Source: Chloroflexota bacterium (lineage in GTDB: Bacteria > Chloroflexota > Anaerolineae > Aggregatilineales > Aggregatilineaceae). From it: a DNA stretch of 32,853 nt. Shown one piece after another: positions 15,482-22,709 of this stretch (the first letter of the stretch is position 1; every line of letters begins with the position of its first letter). Both the position numbers and the translations under genes were made by a program. Under the pieces are notes generated by a model that saw only the letters and a program-made list of their open reading frames with translations, made no database searches and had not been told where the DNA came from. The stretch spans positions 1 to 32,853 of the forward strand of contig JAAYCM010000023.1 in the NCBI GenBank assembly GCA_012729765.1, read 5' to 3'.

Positions 15482-16486
15482 CTAGTCGGTCTGAGCGGCC
15501 AGGGCCGCGCCCGCCGCCATGCCGGAGAGCGCCGCGCCTTCGACGCGCGGTTGCCCGAAGGCGTCCCCGGCAAAGGCCAGCGCCGGCAGCCGATCCGCAA
15601 CCAGCGTGCGCTCCGGGTAGGTGACGGTTGGCAGGGCATAGCGCCAGCGATCAAGCCGCGCTTCCACGATCGCGGTGTGAAAATCCTTGAAAATCTCCAG
15701 GCCAAAGGCCAGCGCATGCAGAACGGCGTCGTCCGGCTGGCTCCAGATCTGGCGGCTGTACTCCGGCCCGGCATGCACGGTAATCAGGTTTACGCCGGGT
15801 GAGATGCCTTTGCAGTGGTTGTCCGCGATCCAGGTGATCGCGGCGTTAGGGCGCTGGACGGCCCCTGGCTCCGGCAGGCGGATCTCGCCGCCCATCCAGT
15901 ACAGGCCCGCCAGGCAGGGTGCATACTCGATTCGTTCCAGCGCGGCACGGTTGGCCGGGGTGAGCGCGATCGCGCTGGCATCGAGGAGCGCCAACGCCTG
16001 TGGAACCGGCGGCGTGAGCAGCAGAGCCGAGGCGCTGTAGGTGCTGCCGTGCGCGTCTTCCGCCTGCCAGCCCTGGCCGGATCGCGTCAGCCGGGCCAGC
16101 AGTGTGCCATAGCGGATGGACAGATCGGTGGCGAGGTGGGCGGCAAGCGCCTGCATCCCGCCCCGCACAGCGTAACGCGGGTGTCCGTCGGACGGAGTCG
16201 CGCCCAGGCTGCCGTCGCTCCAGCCGCGCGACCACTCATAGATCAGCCCGGCATCCCGCCAGCGCTCGACCCAGCTGCCAAATTCGGATGTGCGCACCGT
16301 GAAGAACTGCGCGCCGCTGTCGGCCCGCCCCGGGCCAATCTGCCGGGTGGCGAGGCGCCCACCGGGTTCCGGCTGCTGCTCGATCACCAGTGCGCGCAGT
16401 CCATGCTGGGCGAGCGTGTGAGCGGCCATCAGGCCCGCCATGCCCGCGCCGACGATCAGGACATCTGACTTGCCGTGTTCAGCCAT
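15482..16486 (-). CDS. FAD/NAD(P)-dependent oxidoreductase, renalase-like
   Basis: A 334-residue flavoprotein of the amine-oxidase superfamily. The N-terminal Rossmann motif VLIVGAGMAGLMAAHTL (residues 9-25), the acidic end of the second strand (VIEQQPEPGGRLATR) and the phrase ADSGAQFFTVR are typical of renalase-like proteins. The C-terminal FAD motif is LAFAGDAFGQPRVEGAALSG. The substrate is unknown; renalase relatives oxidise aberrant dihydro-NAD(P) isomers. The ATG has GGGAGGGGA upstream, and TATAAT lies at 16513-16518 on the minus strand, so it can be transcribed apart from the DMT gene located 73 bp further upstream. Confidence 0.8.
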   Translation of the reverse strand: MAEHGKSDVLIVGAGMAGLMAAHTLAQHGLRALVIEQQPEPGGRLATRQIGPGRADSGAQFFTVRTSEFGSWVERWRDAGLIYEWSRGWSDGSLGATPSDGHPRYAVRGGMQALAAHLATDLSIRYGTLLARLTRSGQGWQAEDAHGSTYSASALLLTPPVPQALALLDASAIALTPANRAALERIEYAPCLAGLYWMGGEIRLPEPGAVQRPNAAITWIADNHCKGISPGVNLITVHAGPEYSRQIWSQPDDAVLHALAFGLEIFKDFHTAIVEARLDRWRYALPTVTYPERTLVADRLPALAFAGDAFGQPRVEGAALSGMAAGAALAAQTD

Positions 16487-16512
16487 ACTGTTCCCCTCCC
16501 TACGCCGTATCC

Positions 16513-16518
16513 ATTATA
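16513..16518 (-). promoter_or_regulatory. -10 box of the renalase-like gene
   Basis: A perfect TATAAT on the minus strand, 27-32 bp upstream of the start at 16486. No good -35 box is seen at 16-18 bp. Confidence 0.4.
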
Positions 16519-16559
16519 GGGTATACGAGCCGCTGGCAGTTGGCTAATTGTGACAAGTC

Positions 16560-17558
16560 TCACTTGTCGAGCGCGGCGTTGATCTCGCGCGCGGCTGCGG
16601 ACGGGCTGGCGATAAACTCCGGCTGCGCGTCGGGAGCAGGCTGGGGCCGCTGGCGCAGATAGGTATTCTGGCGCACGAGCAGCACGCCGGCCAGGGTCAG
16701 GCTGCCGCCGACCAGCAGGCCCGCCGTCAGCGGATCGTCCAGCACGAGGATTCCGGCCACCGCGGCGATGATCGGCGTGAAGTTGTGGTAACTGGTCGCG
16801 CGCGTCGGCCCCAGCTCGCGCAGAGCATAGTTCCACACCAGGAAGCCGGCTGCACCGGAGAGCAGGCCGCTGTAGAGGAGGTTGGGCAAAATGCGCGGCA
16901 GGCTGCTGATGGACACGCTGAGCAGTTCCGGTGCGGCGAAGATCAGCATGCCCAGGGTGGTGAAATAATGCGTCCACACCGCCAGCGCCATCCCGCCCAG
17001 GCGGTCGAGCGCGGGCTTGGCCAGGATATTGCCCAGGGCGGCGATGATCGCTGAGGCGAGCAGCAGGGCGCTGCCAATGAGATCGTCATGCGAGAGCGAG
17101 AGGCTGGCCCCGCCCTGGCCCAGCACGACCAGCGCCACGCCGGCCAGGGTCAGCGCCAGGCCCAGCAGCAGATTCCGGCGCAGCATCACCAGCCCCATGA
17201 AGACGCTGATCAGTGCGGTCCAGGCGGGCATGGTGGCGACAAGCAGGGCGCTGTTGGTCGAGGTGGTGCGGTCCAGGCCGAGCGCGAAGAAAAACTGGTA
17301 GCCAAACGGGCCGATCAATGTCAGCAGCGCCAGCAGGCCGAAATCGCGCCGCGAGACACGCATCAGGCCGGGATCGCGCAGCGTGACGAGGAGCATCACC
17401 GGCGTAGCGATCAGGAAGCGCAGGGCGTTATAGGCCAGCGGCGGGATGGTCGCCAGCCCATTTTTCATCACGATGTAATGGCAGCCCCAGATGACGAGGA
17501 TCACCATCATACTGAGGTCGGGGCCGTGCTGGACGGCGGCGGATTTGAGTCTGTTCAC
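16560..17558 (-). CDS. EamA/DMT-family transporter (copy 2)
   Basis: A 332-residue integral membrane protein with about ten helices in two homologous EamA halves (residues about 15-145 and 160-295). Hallmarks include the first-helix motif VIWGCHYIVMK, the phrase IGPFGYQFFFALGLDRTTSTNSALL, and NFTPIIAAVAGILVLDDPLT at the end of the second half. Substrate is unknown; family members move metabolites or drugs. The start is a GTG at 17558 without a strong ribosome site. The closest relative is the product of 18181-19167, with which it shares long identical stretches (LIGPFGYQ, RTTSTN, LLVRQNTYLR-like ends), so the two arose by duplication. A GNAT gene separates them. Confidence 0.85.
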   Translation of the reverse strand: MNRLKSAAVQHGPDLSMMVILVIWGCHYIVMKNGLATIPPLAYNALRFLIATPVMLLVTLRDPGLMRVSRRDFGLLALLTLIGPFGYQFFFALGLDRTTSTNSALLVATMPAWTALISVFMGLVMLRRNLLLGLALTLAGVALVVLGQGGASLSLSHDDLIGSALLLASAIIAALGNILAKPALDRLGGMALAVWTHYFTTLGMLIFAAPELLSVSISSLPRILPNLLYSGLLSGAAGFLVWNYALRELGPTRATSYHNFTPIIAAVAGILVLDDPLTAGLLVGGSLTLAGVLLVRQNTYLRQRPQPAPDAQPEFIASPSAAAREINAALDK

Positions 17559-17628
17559 CGGGTAGAGGGACCTTTTCTGGATGCCAGCAGCTCCGGCTGA
17601 ATTATATCCCCTGCCGCCAGATTGTGTG

Positions 17629-18096
17629 CTACAGGTCTTTTGCCATCACCACATCGGTCACAGCATAGCCCTGCTTTTCATACAGCGCCCGCGCGCCGGT
17701 GTTGTGCCCGAAGACGTGCAGCGCGATGCTGCTCAGGCCCAGCTCGCGCGCCTGGGCTTCGGCGGCCTGGAGTGCCTGCGTGGCATAGCCCCGGCGGCGG
17801 AAGCGCTCGTAAATCTCGATGTCGTAGATGAAGGCACGCGGGGCGCCGCCCTGGCGCATGACGCCGAGCCAGAGCTGGCCGACCGGATCGGTTTCCCCTT
17901 CGACGCGCAGCAGGTAGAGGTAATGATCGGGGGTGTGGAGGCCGTCGGGCAGAATCGCCTGGAGTTGGGCCTGCGCCATCGTCTCGGCGTGCTCGGCAGG
18001 CCAGTTCCCGGCGCGGACGTGTTCGGCGGCATACTCCGGGAGCAGCCGCTCCAGATAGGCGGCGTAATCGGCTTCGGTCATCGGGACAAGACGCAT
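17629..18096 (-). CDS. GNAT-family N-acetyltransferase
   Basis: A 155-residue single-domain acetyltransferase. Motif A, which binds acetyl-CoA pyrophosphate, is RRRGYATQALQAAEAQARE near residue 103, and motif B is LHVFGHNTGARALYEKQGY near the C-terminus. The acceptor is unknown; the sequence most resembles small amine or peptide acetyltransferases. The ATG follows AAGGAG with 9-bp spacing. It sits between two paralogous DMT transporters on the same strand (85 bp and 71 bp gaps), consistent with a shared transcript and perhaps with acetylation and export of related compounds, which is inference. Confidence 0.85.
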   Translation of the reverse strand: MRLVPMTEADYAAYLERLLPEYAAEHVRAGNWPAEHAETMAQAQLQAILPDGLHTPDHYLYLLRVEGETDPVGQLWLGVMRQGGAPRAFIYDIEIYERFRRRGYATQALQAAEAQARELGLSSIALHVFGHNTGARALYEKQGYAVTDVVMAKDL

Positions 18097-18180
18097 GGCA
18101 ACTGCTCCTTATAGGGGTCGGTCCCGGCAGACTGTAGCACAGAATCGCGCGACAGGGGGCAGCGCACCGCCCCCCTCGGA

Positions 18181-19167
18181 TTACGACTGATCGGCGCGCG
18201 CCATCTCGCGCGTGCGCCCGGTGTGCGGGACGGTTGAAACTGCCTTGGGGGGCAGGCGCAGGTAGGTATTCTGGCGCACGATCAGCATCCCGACCATCGT
18301 CAGCGCGCCGCCCAGCACGAGCGGCACGGTCAGCGGCTCGCTCAGGGCCAGCACCCCGGCAGCGGCGGCGATCAGCGGCATGAAGTTGTAATAGATCGCC
18401 GTGCGCGAAGGCCCAATGGCGCGCAGCGCGTAGTTTTCGACCAGGAAGCCGAGTGCGCACGACAGCACCCCGCTGTAGAACAGGTGTGGCCAGACCTTGA
18501 CCGGCAGATCGCCCGGTGTGAGCGTCACCAGGTCGGGCGAGGCGGCGATGATCAGGCCCGCATTGGAGATGATATAAGTCCAGACGGCGATTGTGCCGCT
18601 GCCGTAGCGGTCGATCAGCGGCTTGATGGCGATGTTATACAGCGCCACCACGATCGCGCCGCCGAGCGCCAGCGTGCTGCCGATCAGATCGGTGGTGGAG
18701 AGCGAGACTTCGGCCCCAGAGCGTCCCAGGACGACCAGCACGACACCGACCAGCGACATCACCACGCCGAAGATCAACTGGCGGCGGACGATCACGATGC
18801 CGAGCGCCAGGGTCAGCAGCGCGGTCCAGGTGGGCATGGTGCTGGAGAGCAGGGCGGTGTTGGTCGAGGTCGTGCGCTCCAGACCGAGGATGAAGAAAAT
18901 CTGGTAGCCGAAGGGACCGATCAGGCCGAGCAGCAGCAGGCGCGGGATATCGCGCCGGTCGATGTGCAGCCGGGCGCGGCTGCGCGCCGTGATCAGCAGC
19001 AGCACCGGCAGCCCCAGTGAGAACCGGATGGCGTTGAAGGTGAGCGGCGGCAGGTCCGAGAGCGCGTCTTTGACGACGACATAATGAATCCCCCAGATCA
19101 CCGTCATCAGCAGCATCGCCAGTTCGGCGCCGTGTTGGCGCAGCAGATCCAAACGCCCGGACATCAT
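18181..19167 (-). CDS. EamA/DMT-family transporter (copy 1)
   Basis: A 328-residue membrane protein from the ATG at 19167, which has AAGGAAAG upstream; the in-frame start at 19200 lacks support. It has about ten helices in two EamA repeats, with VIWGIHYVVVK in helix 1 and LIGPFGYQIFFILGLERTTSTN at the end of the first half. Substrate is unknown. It is the first gene of the minus-strand run that continues with the GNAT and the second DMT gene. It marks the left boundary of the phage-like cluster, from which it is transcribed divergently. Confidence 0.85.
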   Translation of the reverse strand: MMSGRLDLLRQHGAELAMLLMTVIWGIHYVVVKDALSDLPPLTFNAIRFSLGLPVLLLITARSRARLHIDRRDIPRLLLLGLIGPFGYQIFFILGLERTTSTNTALLSSTMPTWTALLTLALGIVIVRRQLIFGVVMSLVGVVLVVLGRSGAEVSLSTTDLIGSTLALGGAIVVALYNIAIKPLIDRYGSGTIAVWTYIISNAGLIIAASPDLVTLTPGDLPVKVWPHLFYSGVLSCALGFLVENYALRAIGPSRTAIYYNFMPLIAAAAGVLALSEPLTVPLVLGGALTMVGMLIVRQNTYLRLPPKAVSTVPHTGRTREMARADQS

Positions 19168-19260
19168 TTCACCACTTTCCTTAGGCAGCCAGCACAACAC
19201 GGGAATTATACGGGCTGGCGGGCGGCCTGTACATGGCGAGTGGCTCTACATGGTTCTGAT

Positions 19261-19282
19261 CGGTCACGCTTAGAAATGACCG
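19261..19282. repeat. Inverted repeat upstream of the packaging promoter
   Basis: CGGTCA and TGACCG flank a 10-base spacer, 12 bp upstream of the repeated promoter block. It is a possible operator for an activator or repressor; no similar site was noticed before the capsid gene. Confidence 0.35.
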
Positions 19283-19294
19283 TTAAAATTGACG

Positions 19295-19334
19295 CTTAAG
19301 AGCGTAGACGAGTAGAACAGACGTGCTAAAATGA
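19295..19334 (+). promoter_or_regulatory. Repeated promoter block, copy A (small terminase)
   Basis: This 40-bp block aligns without gaps to 26728-26767, with 29 of 40 positions identical. TAGACG (19305-19310) and TAAAAT (19327-19332) are 16 bp apart. The spacer contains AGAACAGACGTGCT (19314-19327), which resembles the SOS box at 14897-14910. Transcription would start near 19339, giving a leader of about 180 nt. Confidence 0.65.
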
Positions 19335-19459
19335 AATCATCCTGGCACGATGGATGGGCGCGGACCTGCAAACCAATTCGACAGCGAGGCGGGTAGCCGT
19401 TGGCAGCCGAGAGGGCGAGTTCTATCCAGGGGGCCGGGGAACGGTCGAGCCGGCGCGAG

Positions 19460-19491
19460 GTAGGGGCGTATGGATTAGGATACGCCCCTAC
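19460..19491. repeat. GTAGGGGCG-type palindrome in the terminase leader
   Basis: GTAGGGGCGTA and TACGCCCCTAC form a perfect 11-bp inverted repeat with a 10-base loop, in the leader of the small terminase mRNA. It is one of several GTAGGGG...CCCCTAC elements in this window. Confidence 0.7.
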
Positions 19492-19518
19492 GCCGTCTGG
19501 CGAGGAGGAGGCAGAGCG

Positions 19519-20058
19519 ATGGGCAGCACCAAACAGCGTGATCGTCCACCCCTGGAAGCGCGCGTCTGCCGGGCCATCCGACTGCTGGCGGCGGGCCAGA
19601 CGGTGGACGAGGTGGCGCGGGCGATCGGCGTTCGCCCGGCAACGGTGGCAAGCTGGCAGGCCGAGGAAGACTTCCTGCGCCTGCTGGCCTGCCTGCAAGA
19701 TTACCGCCGGCTTCAGTATTCACTGGACAACCTGGATCATCTCATGCCGGAAGCGATCGAGGCGCTGCGGCGCGCCCTGTCCGGCAGCGATCCCGCCGTC
19801 GCGCTGCAAGCTGTGCGCGAGGTGCTGGACCGCAGCGGATTGACGCGGCGCAAGGGCAGCCCGCCGGGTGAGCCGCCGTCCGATCAAGCGATTCGTGTGG
19901 AGTATGTGAACCCTGACGGTCAAGCTGTTTCAACCACACCCTGGGCAGATCGAAATCCTGCGGCATCCGGCCCGGTTCAAGGTGGTGGCGTGCGGTCGCC
20001 GCTTTGGGAAGACCGAGACGGGGAAGATTCTGTTGATCGAGCGGGCGCTGAGGGGTAA
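19519..20058 (+). CDS. Phage terminase small subunit
   Basis: Up to 179 residues. The ATG at 19519 has a strong GAGGAGGAG ribosome site; the frame is open further upstream without one. The small subunit recognises viral or packaged DNA and hands it to the large subunit. An N-terminal helix-turn-helix is clear: RAIRLLAAGQTVDEVARAIGV followed by RPATVASWQAEEDFLRLL. A helical middle segment (LMPEAIEALRRALSGSDPAVALQAVREVLDRSG) fits oligomerisation. The last about 45 residues after VEYVNPDG lie over the large-subunit gene in another frame and look unlike a folded domain, so the real protein may end or shift frame near 19910. The role is assigned from the HTH and from position before the large terminase. 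Confidence 0.75.
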   Translation: MGSTKQRDRPPLEARVCRAIRLLAAGQTVDEVARAIGVRPATVASWQAEEDFLRLLACLQDYRRLQYSLDNLDHLMPEAIEALRRALSGSDPAVALQAVREVLDRSGLTRRKGSPPGEPPSDQAIRVEYVNPDGQAVSTTPWADRNPAASGPVQGGGVRSPLWEDRDGEDSVDRAGAEG

Positions 20059-21103
20059 GACCGGCTGGTGGATCAGCCCCAGCTATCGCATGGCGGACGA
20101 CGTGTGGCGCAGCCTGAAGGCCAGCCTGGGCGGAATCGCGCTCGAAAAGAACGAGGCCATGCGGCGGCTGGCGCTGCCCGGCGGCGGTGTGATCCGCGTG
20201 TGCAGCGGGCACGATCCCGATGCGCTGCGCGGGGCCGGGCTGGACCTGGCCGTGCTGGACGAAGCCGCCTATCTGCATCCCGACGTGTGGAGCGCCGCGA
20301 TCCGTCCGGCGCTGGCCGACCGGCGCGGTGAGGCGCTCTTCCTCAGCACCCCGCGCGGGCGCAACTGGTTTTGGGGGCTGTATATGCTGGGGCAGAATCC
20401 GGCACAGTCCCAGTGGCAAAGCTGGCGCTTCCCGACCGGGTCGAATCCGCTGATCGATCCGGGCGAGATCACCGCGGCGCGCGATCTGCTGCCGGAGCGT
20501 GTCTTTCGCCAGGAATACCTGGCCGAGTTTCTGGATGATGCGGGCGGCGTGTTCCGCAAGGTCGAGGCGGCGGCGTGCGCGGCGGTCGAGAGCGGGCCGC
20601 AGCCGGGCGAGCGCTACGTGTTCGGCGTGGACTGGGGCCGCGAGAACGACTTCACCTGCATCGCGGTGCTGGCGGTGGGGGCGCGGCGGCTGGTGGCGCT
20701 GGATCGCTTCAACGAGGTGGGGTGGTCGTTGCAGCGCGGGCGGCTGGCGGCGCTGGCCCACACCTGGCAGCCGGAAGCGATCTGGGCCGAGGCGAACAGC
20801 ATCGGCGGGCCGAATATCGAGGCGCTGCAAGCCGAGGGCCTGCCCGTTTGCGCCTTCACCACGACGGCCAGCAGCAAGGGGCCGCTGATCGAAGGGCTGG
20901 CGCTGGCGCTGGAGCGCGGCGATCTGGCGATTCTACCGGAGCCGGTGCTGCTGCACGAGCTGCAAGCCTACACGCTGGAGCGCCTGCCGAGCGGGCGTTT
21001 TCGCTATGGCGCGCCGCCGGGCGAGCACGACGACACGGTGATCGCGCTGGCGCTGGCGTGGCACGGCGCGACCAGCGGCGGGACCGGGATCAGCTTCGTG
21101 TAG
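19982..21103 (+). CDS. Phage terminase large subunit (ATPase and nuclease)
   Basis: A DNA-packaging motor of at least 373 residues. From the GTG at 19982: Walker A CGRRFGKT (4-11), Walker B LAVLDEAAYL (Asp93, Glu94), coupling motif LSTPRGR (121-127), nuclease Asp217 in FGVDWGRENDF, a second acidic site in EANSIGGPN, and a third in EHDDTVIALALAW. Both the ATPase and RNase H-like nuclease look intact. The start is odd: conserved sequence continues upstream in frame (FQPHPGQIEILRHPARFKV) to a stop at 19907-19909, with no ATG, GTG or TTG. Only CTG codons (for example 19913, with GGAG at 19899-19902) or a frameshift from the small-subunit frame would include it. Starting at 19982 would leave Walker A almost at the N-terminus. 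Confidence 0.9.
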   Translation: MVACGRRFGKTETGKILLIERALRGKTGWWISPSYRMADDVWRSLKASLGGIALEKNEAMRRLALPGGGVIRVCSGHDPDALRGAGLDLAVLDEAAYLHPDVWSAAIRPALADRRGEALFLSTPRGRNWFWGLYMLGQNPAQSQWQSWRFPTGSNPLIDPGEITAARDLLPERVFRQEYLAEFLDDAGGVFRKVEAAACAAVESGPQPGERYVFGVDWGRENDFTCIAVLAVGARRLVALDRFNEVGWSLQRGRLAALAHTWQPEAIWAEANSIGGPNIEALQAEGLPVCAFTTTASSKGPLIEGLALALERGDLAILPEPVLLHELQAYTLERLPSGRFRYGAPPGEHDDTVIALALAWHGATSGGTGISFV

Positions 21104-21123
21104 CGCGTCGGCAGTATGGCGGG

Positions 21124-21214
21124 CACTCCCCATCCCCCGGCTCCTTCACTGCTGCGCGGAGGGAAGGGGGCTACAAGTCCTTCCCTCATTTTGGGGGAAG
21201 GATTTAGGATGGGG
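21124..21214 (+). repeat. MITE-like repeat, copy 1
   Basis: About 91 bp with inverted ends CCCCATCC and GGATGGGG. The right half contains CTTCCCTCATTTTGGGG, itself a hairpin. It shares a 35-bp identical right arm with copies at 28807-28913 (inverted) and 31734-31833. It fills the gap between terminase and portal genes. Confidence 0.8.
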
Positions 21215-21283
21215 ACACAAGCGCGACCAGTCATCCGATCACTACGACACAATCACCACGACGGTTAACCGGAAAGGTCAAGC

Positions 21284-22540
21284 ATGGCACAACCAAACGT
21301 GATCGACCGGGCGCTGCGGCGGCTCGGCTATGTGAAGTGGCGGCCCGCCAGCGTGATCCAGCGCGTGGAGCCGGGCGGGTTGATCGATCCGGCCCCACTG
21401 CTCGCGCCGGAGATCGGGCAGGCGGGACAGTATGCGGGCGTGTATATGGGCAGCCCATGGGTGTATGTGGCGGTCAACCGGATCGCGGAAGCGGCGGCGC
21501 TGGTGCCGTTTCACGTGTTGGCGCGGGTGGGCGAGGACGCGATCGCGCTGGACGATCACCCCTTCGAGCGGCTGCTGCGGCGGCCCAACCCGCTCATGAG
21601 CCGCTTCGAGCTGATCGAGCACACGGTCGGCAGCCTGGAGATTCACGGCAACGCCTACTGGTTCCTGGCCGGGCAGCCGGGCGGGACGCCGCTGGAGCTG
21701 TGGCCGCTGCGCCCGGATCGCGTCTGCATCGTGCCGGACGCGGCACGCGGCGTGCGCGGCTACGTGTACGAGGTGGACGGGCGGCGCGTCGCGCTCGACG
21801 GGGCCGAGGTGGTGCACTTCCGGCGCTGGCACCCGGCCAACGACTATTACGGTCTGAGCGCGCTGGAAGCGGCCCGGCTGGCGGTCGAATCGGATCGGGC
21901 GATGGCCGACTGGAACCGGCGCTACTTCGGTGAGGGGCTGGCGGTCCCGGCGGGGATCGTGGCGATCCGCGAGCGGGTGAGCGATGCCGACTTCGACCGG
22001 CTGAAGCGCGAGTGGCGGAGCGCGTATGGTGGGCGCGAGCGAAAAACGGCGTTTCTGCGCGGGGCGGCGGTCGAGTGGCACAGCGTCGGGTTGAGCCAGC
22101 AGGACATGGATTTTCTGAACGCACGGTGCTTCAACCGCGAGGAAATCTTCCAGATTTTCGGCATCCCGGTCGGCATGTTCAGCGAGAACGCGACCGAAGC
22201 CAATGCCCTGGTCGGCGAGCGGGTGTTTGTCGAGCGGACGTTGTGGCCCAAGCTGGTACGCATCGCGGAGAAGATCACGACCGATCTGCTGCCGTTCTAC
22301 GGGGCGAGCCTGGTCGGGCAGTTCGACGACATTCGCCCGCACGACCGCTCGCAGACGTTCGAGGAAATGCGGCTGGCGCGCGGCGTGCTGAGCGTCAACG
22401 AGCTGCGGGCGCGCTATTTCCAGTTGGGGCCGGTGCCCTGGGGCGAGCCGGAATCCGCGCCGCCCACCGCGCCGGAGCCGGAGTCCGAGGCCGAATCCGA
22501 TCCGCCGCCGGAGACAGAGCCGGAAGCGGGCGCGGCCTAG
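21284..22540 (+). CDS. HK97-family phage portal protein
   Basis: A 418-residue protein that would form the dodecameric ring at the capsid vertex through which DNA passes. Family signatures are MGSPWVYVAVNRIAEAAALVPFHVL near residue 50, DHPFERLLRRPNPLMSRFELIE, GNAYWFLAGQ, the strand VVHFRRWHPANDYYGLSAL, and the stem region FLNARCFNREEIFQIFGIPVGM. Length fits the family (about 380-450). The last 35 residues are a Pro/Glu repeat tail with many PE and SE pairs, probably disordered. The ATG has GGAAAGG upstream. It would normally be followed by a protease and capsid gene; here 4.3 kb of unrelated genes come first. Confidence 0.92.
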   Translation: MAQPNVIDRALRRLGYVKWRPASVIQRVEPGGLIDPAPLLAPEIGQAGQYAGVYMGSPWVYVAVNRIAEAAALVPFHVLARVGEDAIALDDHPFERLLRRPNPLMSRFELIEHTVGSLEIHGNAYWFLAGQPGGTPLELWPLRPDRVCIVPDAARGVRGYVYEVDGRRVALDGAEVVHFRRWHPANDYYGLSALEAARLAVESDRAMADWNRRYFGEGLAVPAGIVAIRERVSDADFDRLKREWRSAYGGRERKTAFLRGAAVEWHSVGLSQQDMDFLNARCFNREEIFQIFGIPVGMFSENATEANALVGERVFVERTLWPKLVRIAEKITTDLLPFYGASLVGQFDDIRPHDRSQTFEEMRLARGVLSVNELRARYFQLGPVPWGEPESAPPTAPEPESEAESDPPPETEPEAGAA

Positions 22541-22554
22541 CAGCGGGAATGTGT

Positions 22555-22581
22555 CGGGGCGTAGCACAAGAGTACGCCCCG
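22555..22581. repeat. Inverted repeat after portal gene
   Basis: CGGGGCGTA and TACGCCCCG pair perfectly around a 9-base loop. It resembles the GTAGGGGCG palindromes turned inside out. A T-poor flank (GATTTATT) makes termination possible but unsure. Confidence 0.55.
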
Positions 22582-22658
22582 ATTTATTGGGTTTCGGCGC
22601 TATACTGTACAGAAACGGTGTGGGCGGAGACGCGGGCCGCAGGCTCTGAGATCGGGTG

Positions 22659-22664
22659 TATAAT
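22659..22664 (+). promoter_or_regulatory. -10 box of the secreted-protein gene
   Basis: A perfect TATAAT preceded directly by TG, 46-51 bp before the ATG at 22710. No clear -35 is seen. Confidence 0.4.
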
Positions 22665-22709
22665 GACGCCATCTCAACGCTATGTTTATACTTCAGGCGA
22701 GGGAACCGT

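Larger units (their letters stand above)
19168..19518. other. Left boundary region between host genes and phage-like cluster
   Basis: This 351-bp gap holds no convincing gene. It contains an inverted repeat CGGTCA/TGACCG at 19261-19282, the repeated promoter block at 19295-19334, and a GTAGGGGCG palindrome at 19460-19491. No tRNA, integrase or obvious attachment-site repeat is visible. Confidence 0.6.

Noticed and set aside
19168..19518. Integration site (att) at the host-phage junction
   Set aside because: No tRNA gene, integrase or direct repeat was seen here; the right boundary lies outside the window, so it cannot be tested.
22605..22612. CTGTACAG as an Escherichia coli-type LexA box
   Set aside because: That box needs 8 bases between CTGT and ACAG; here there are none, so it is a chance palindrome.
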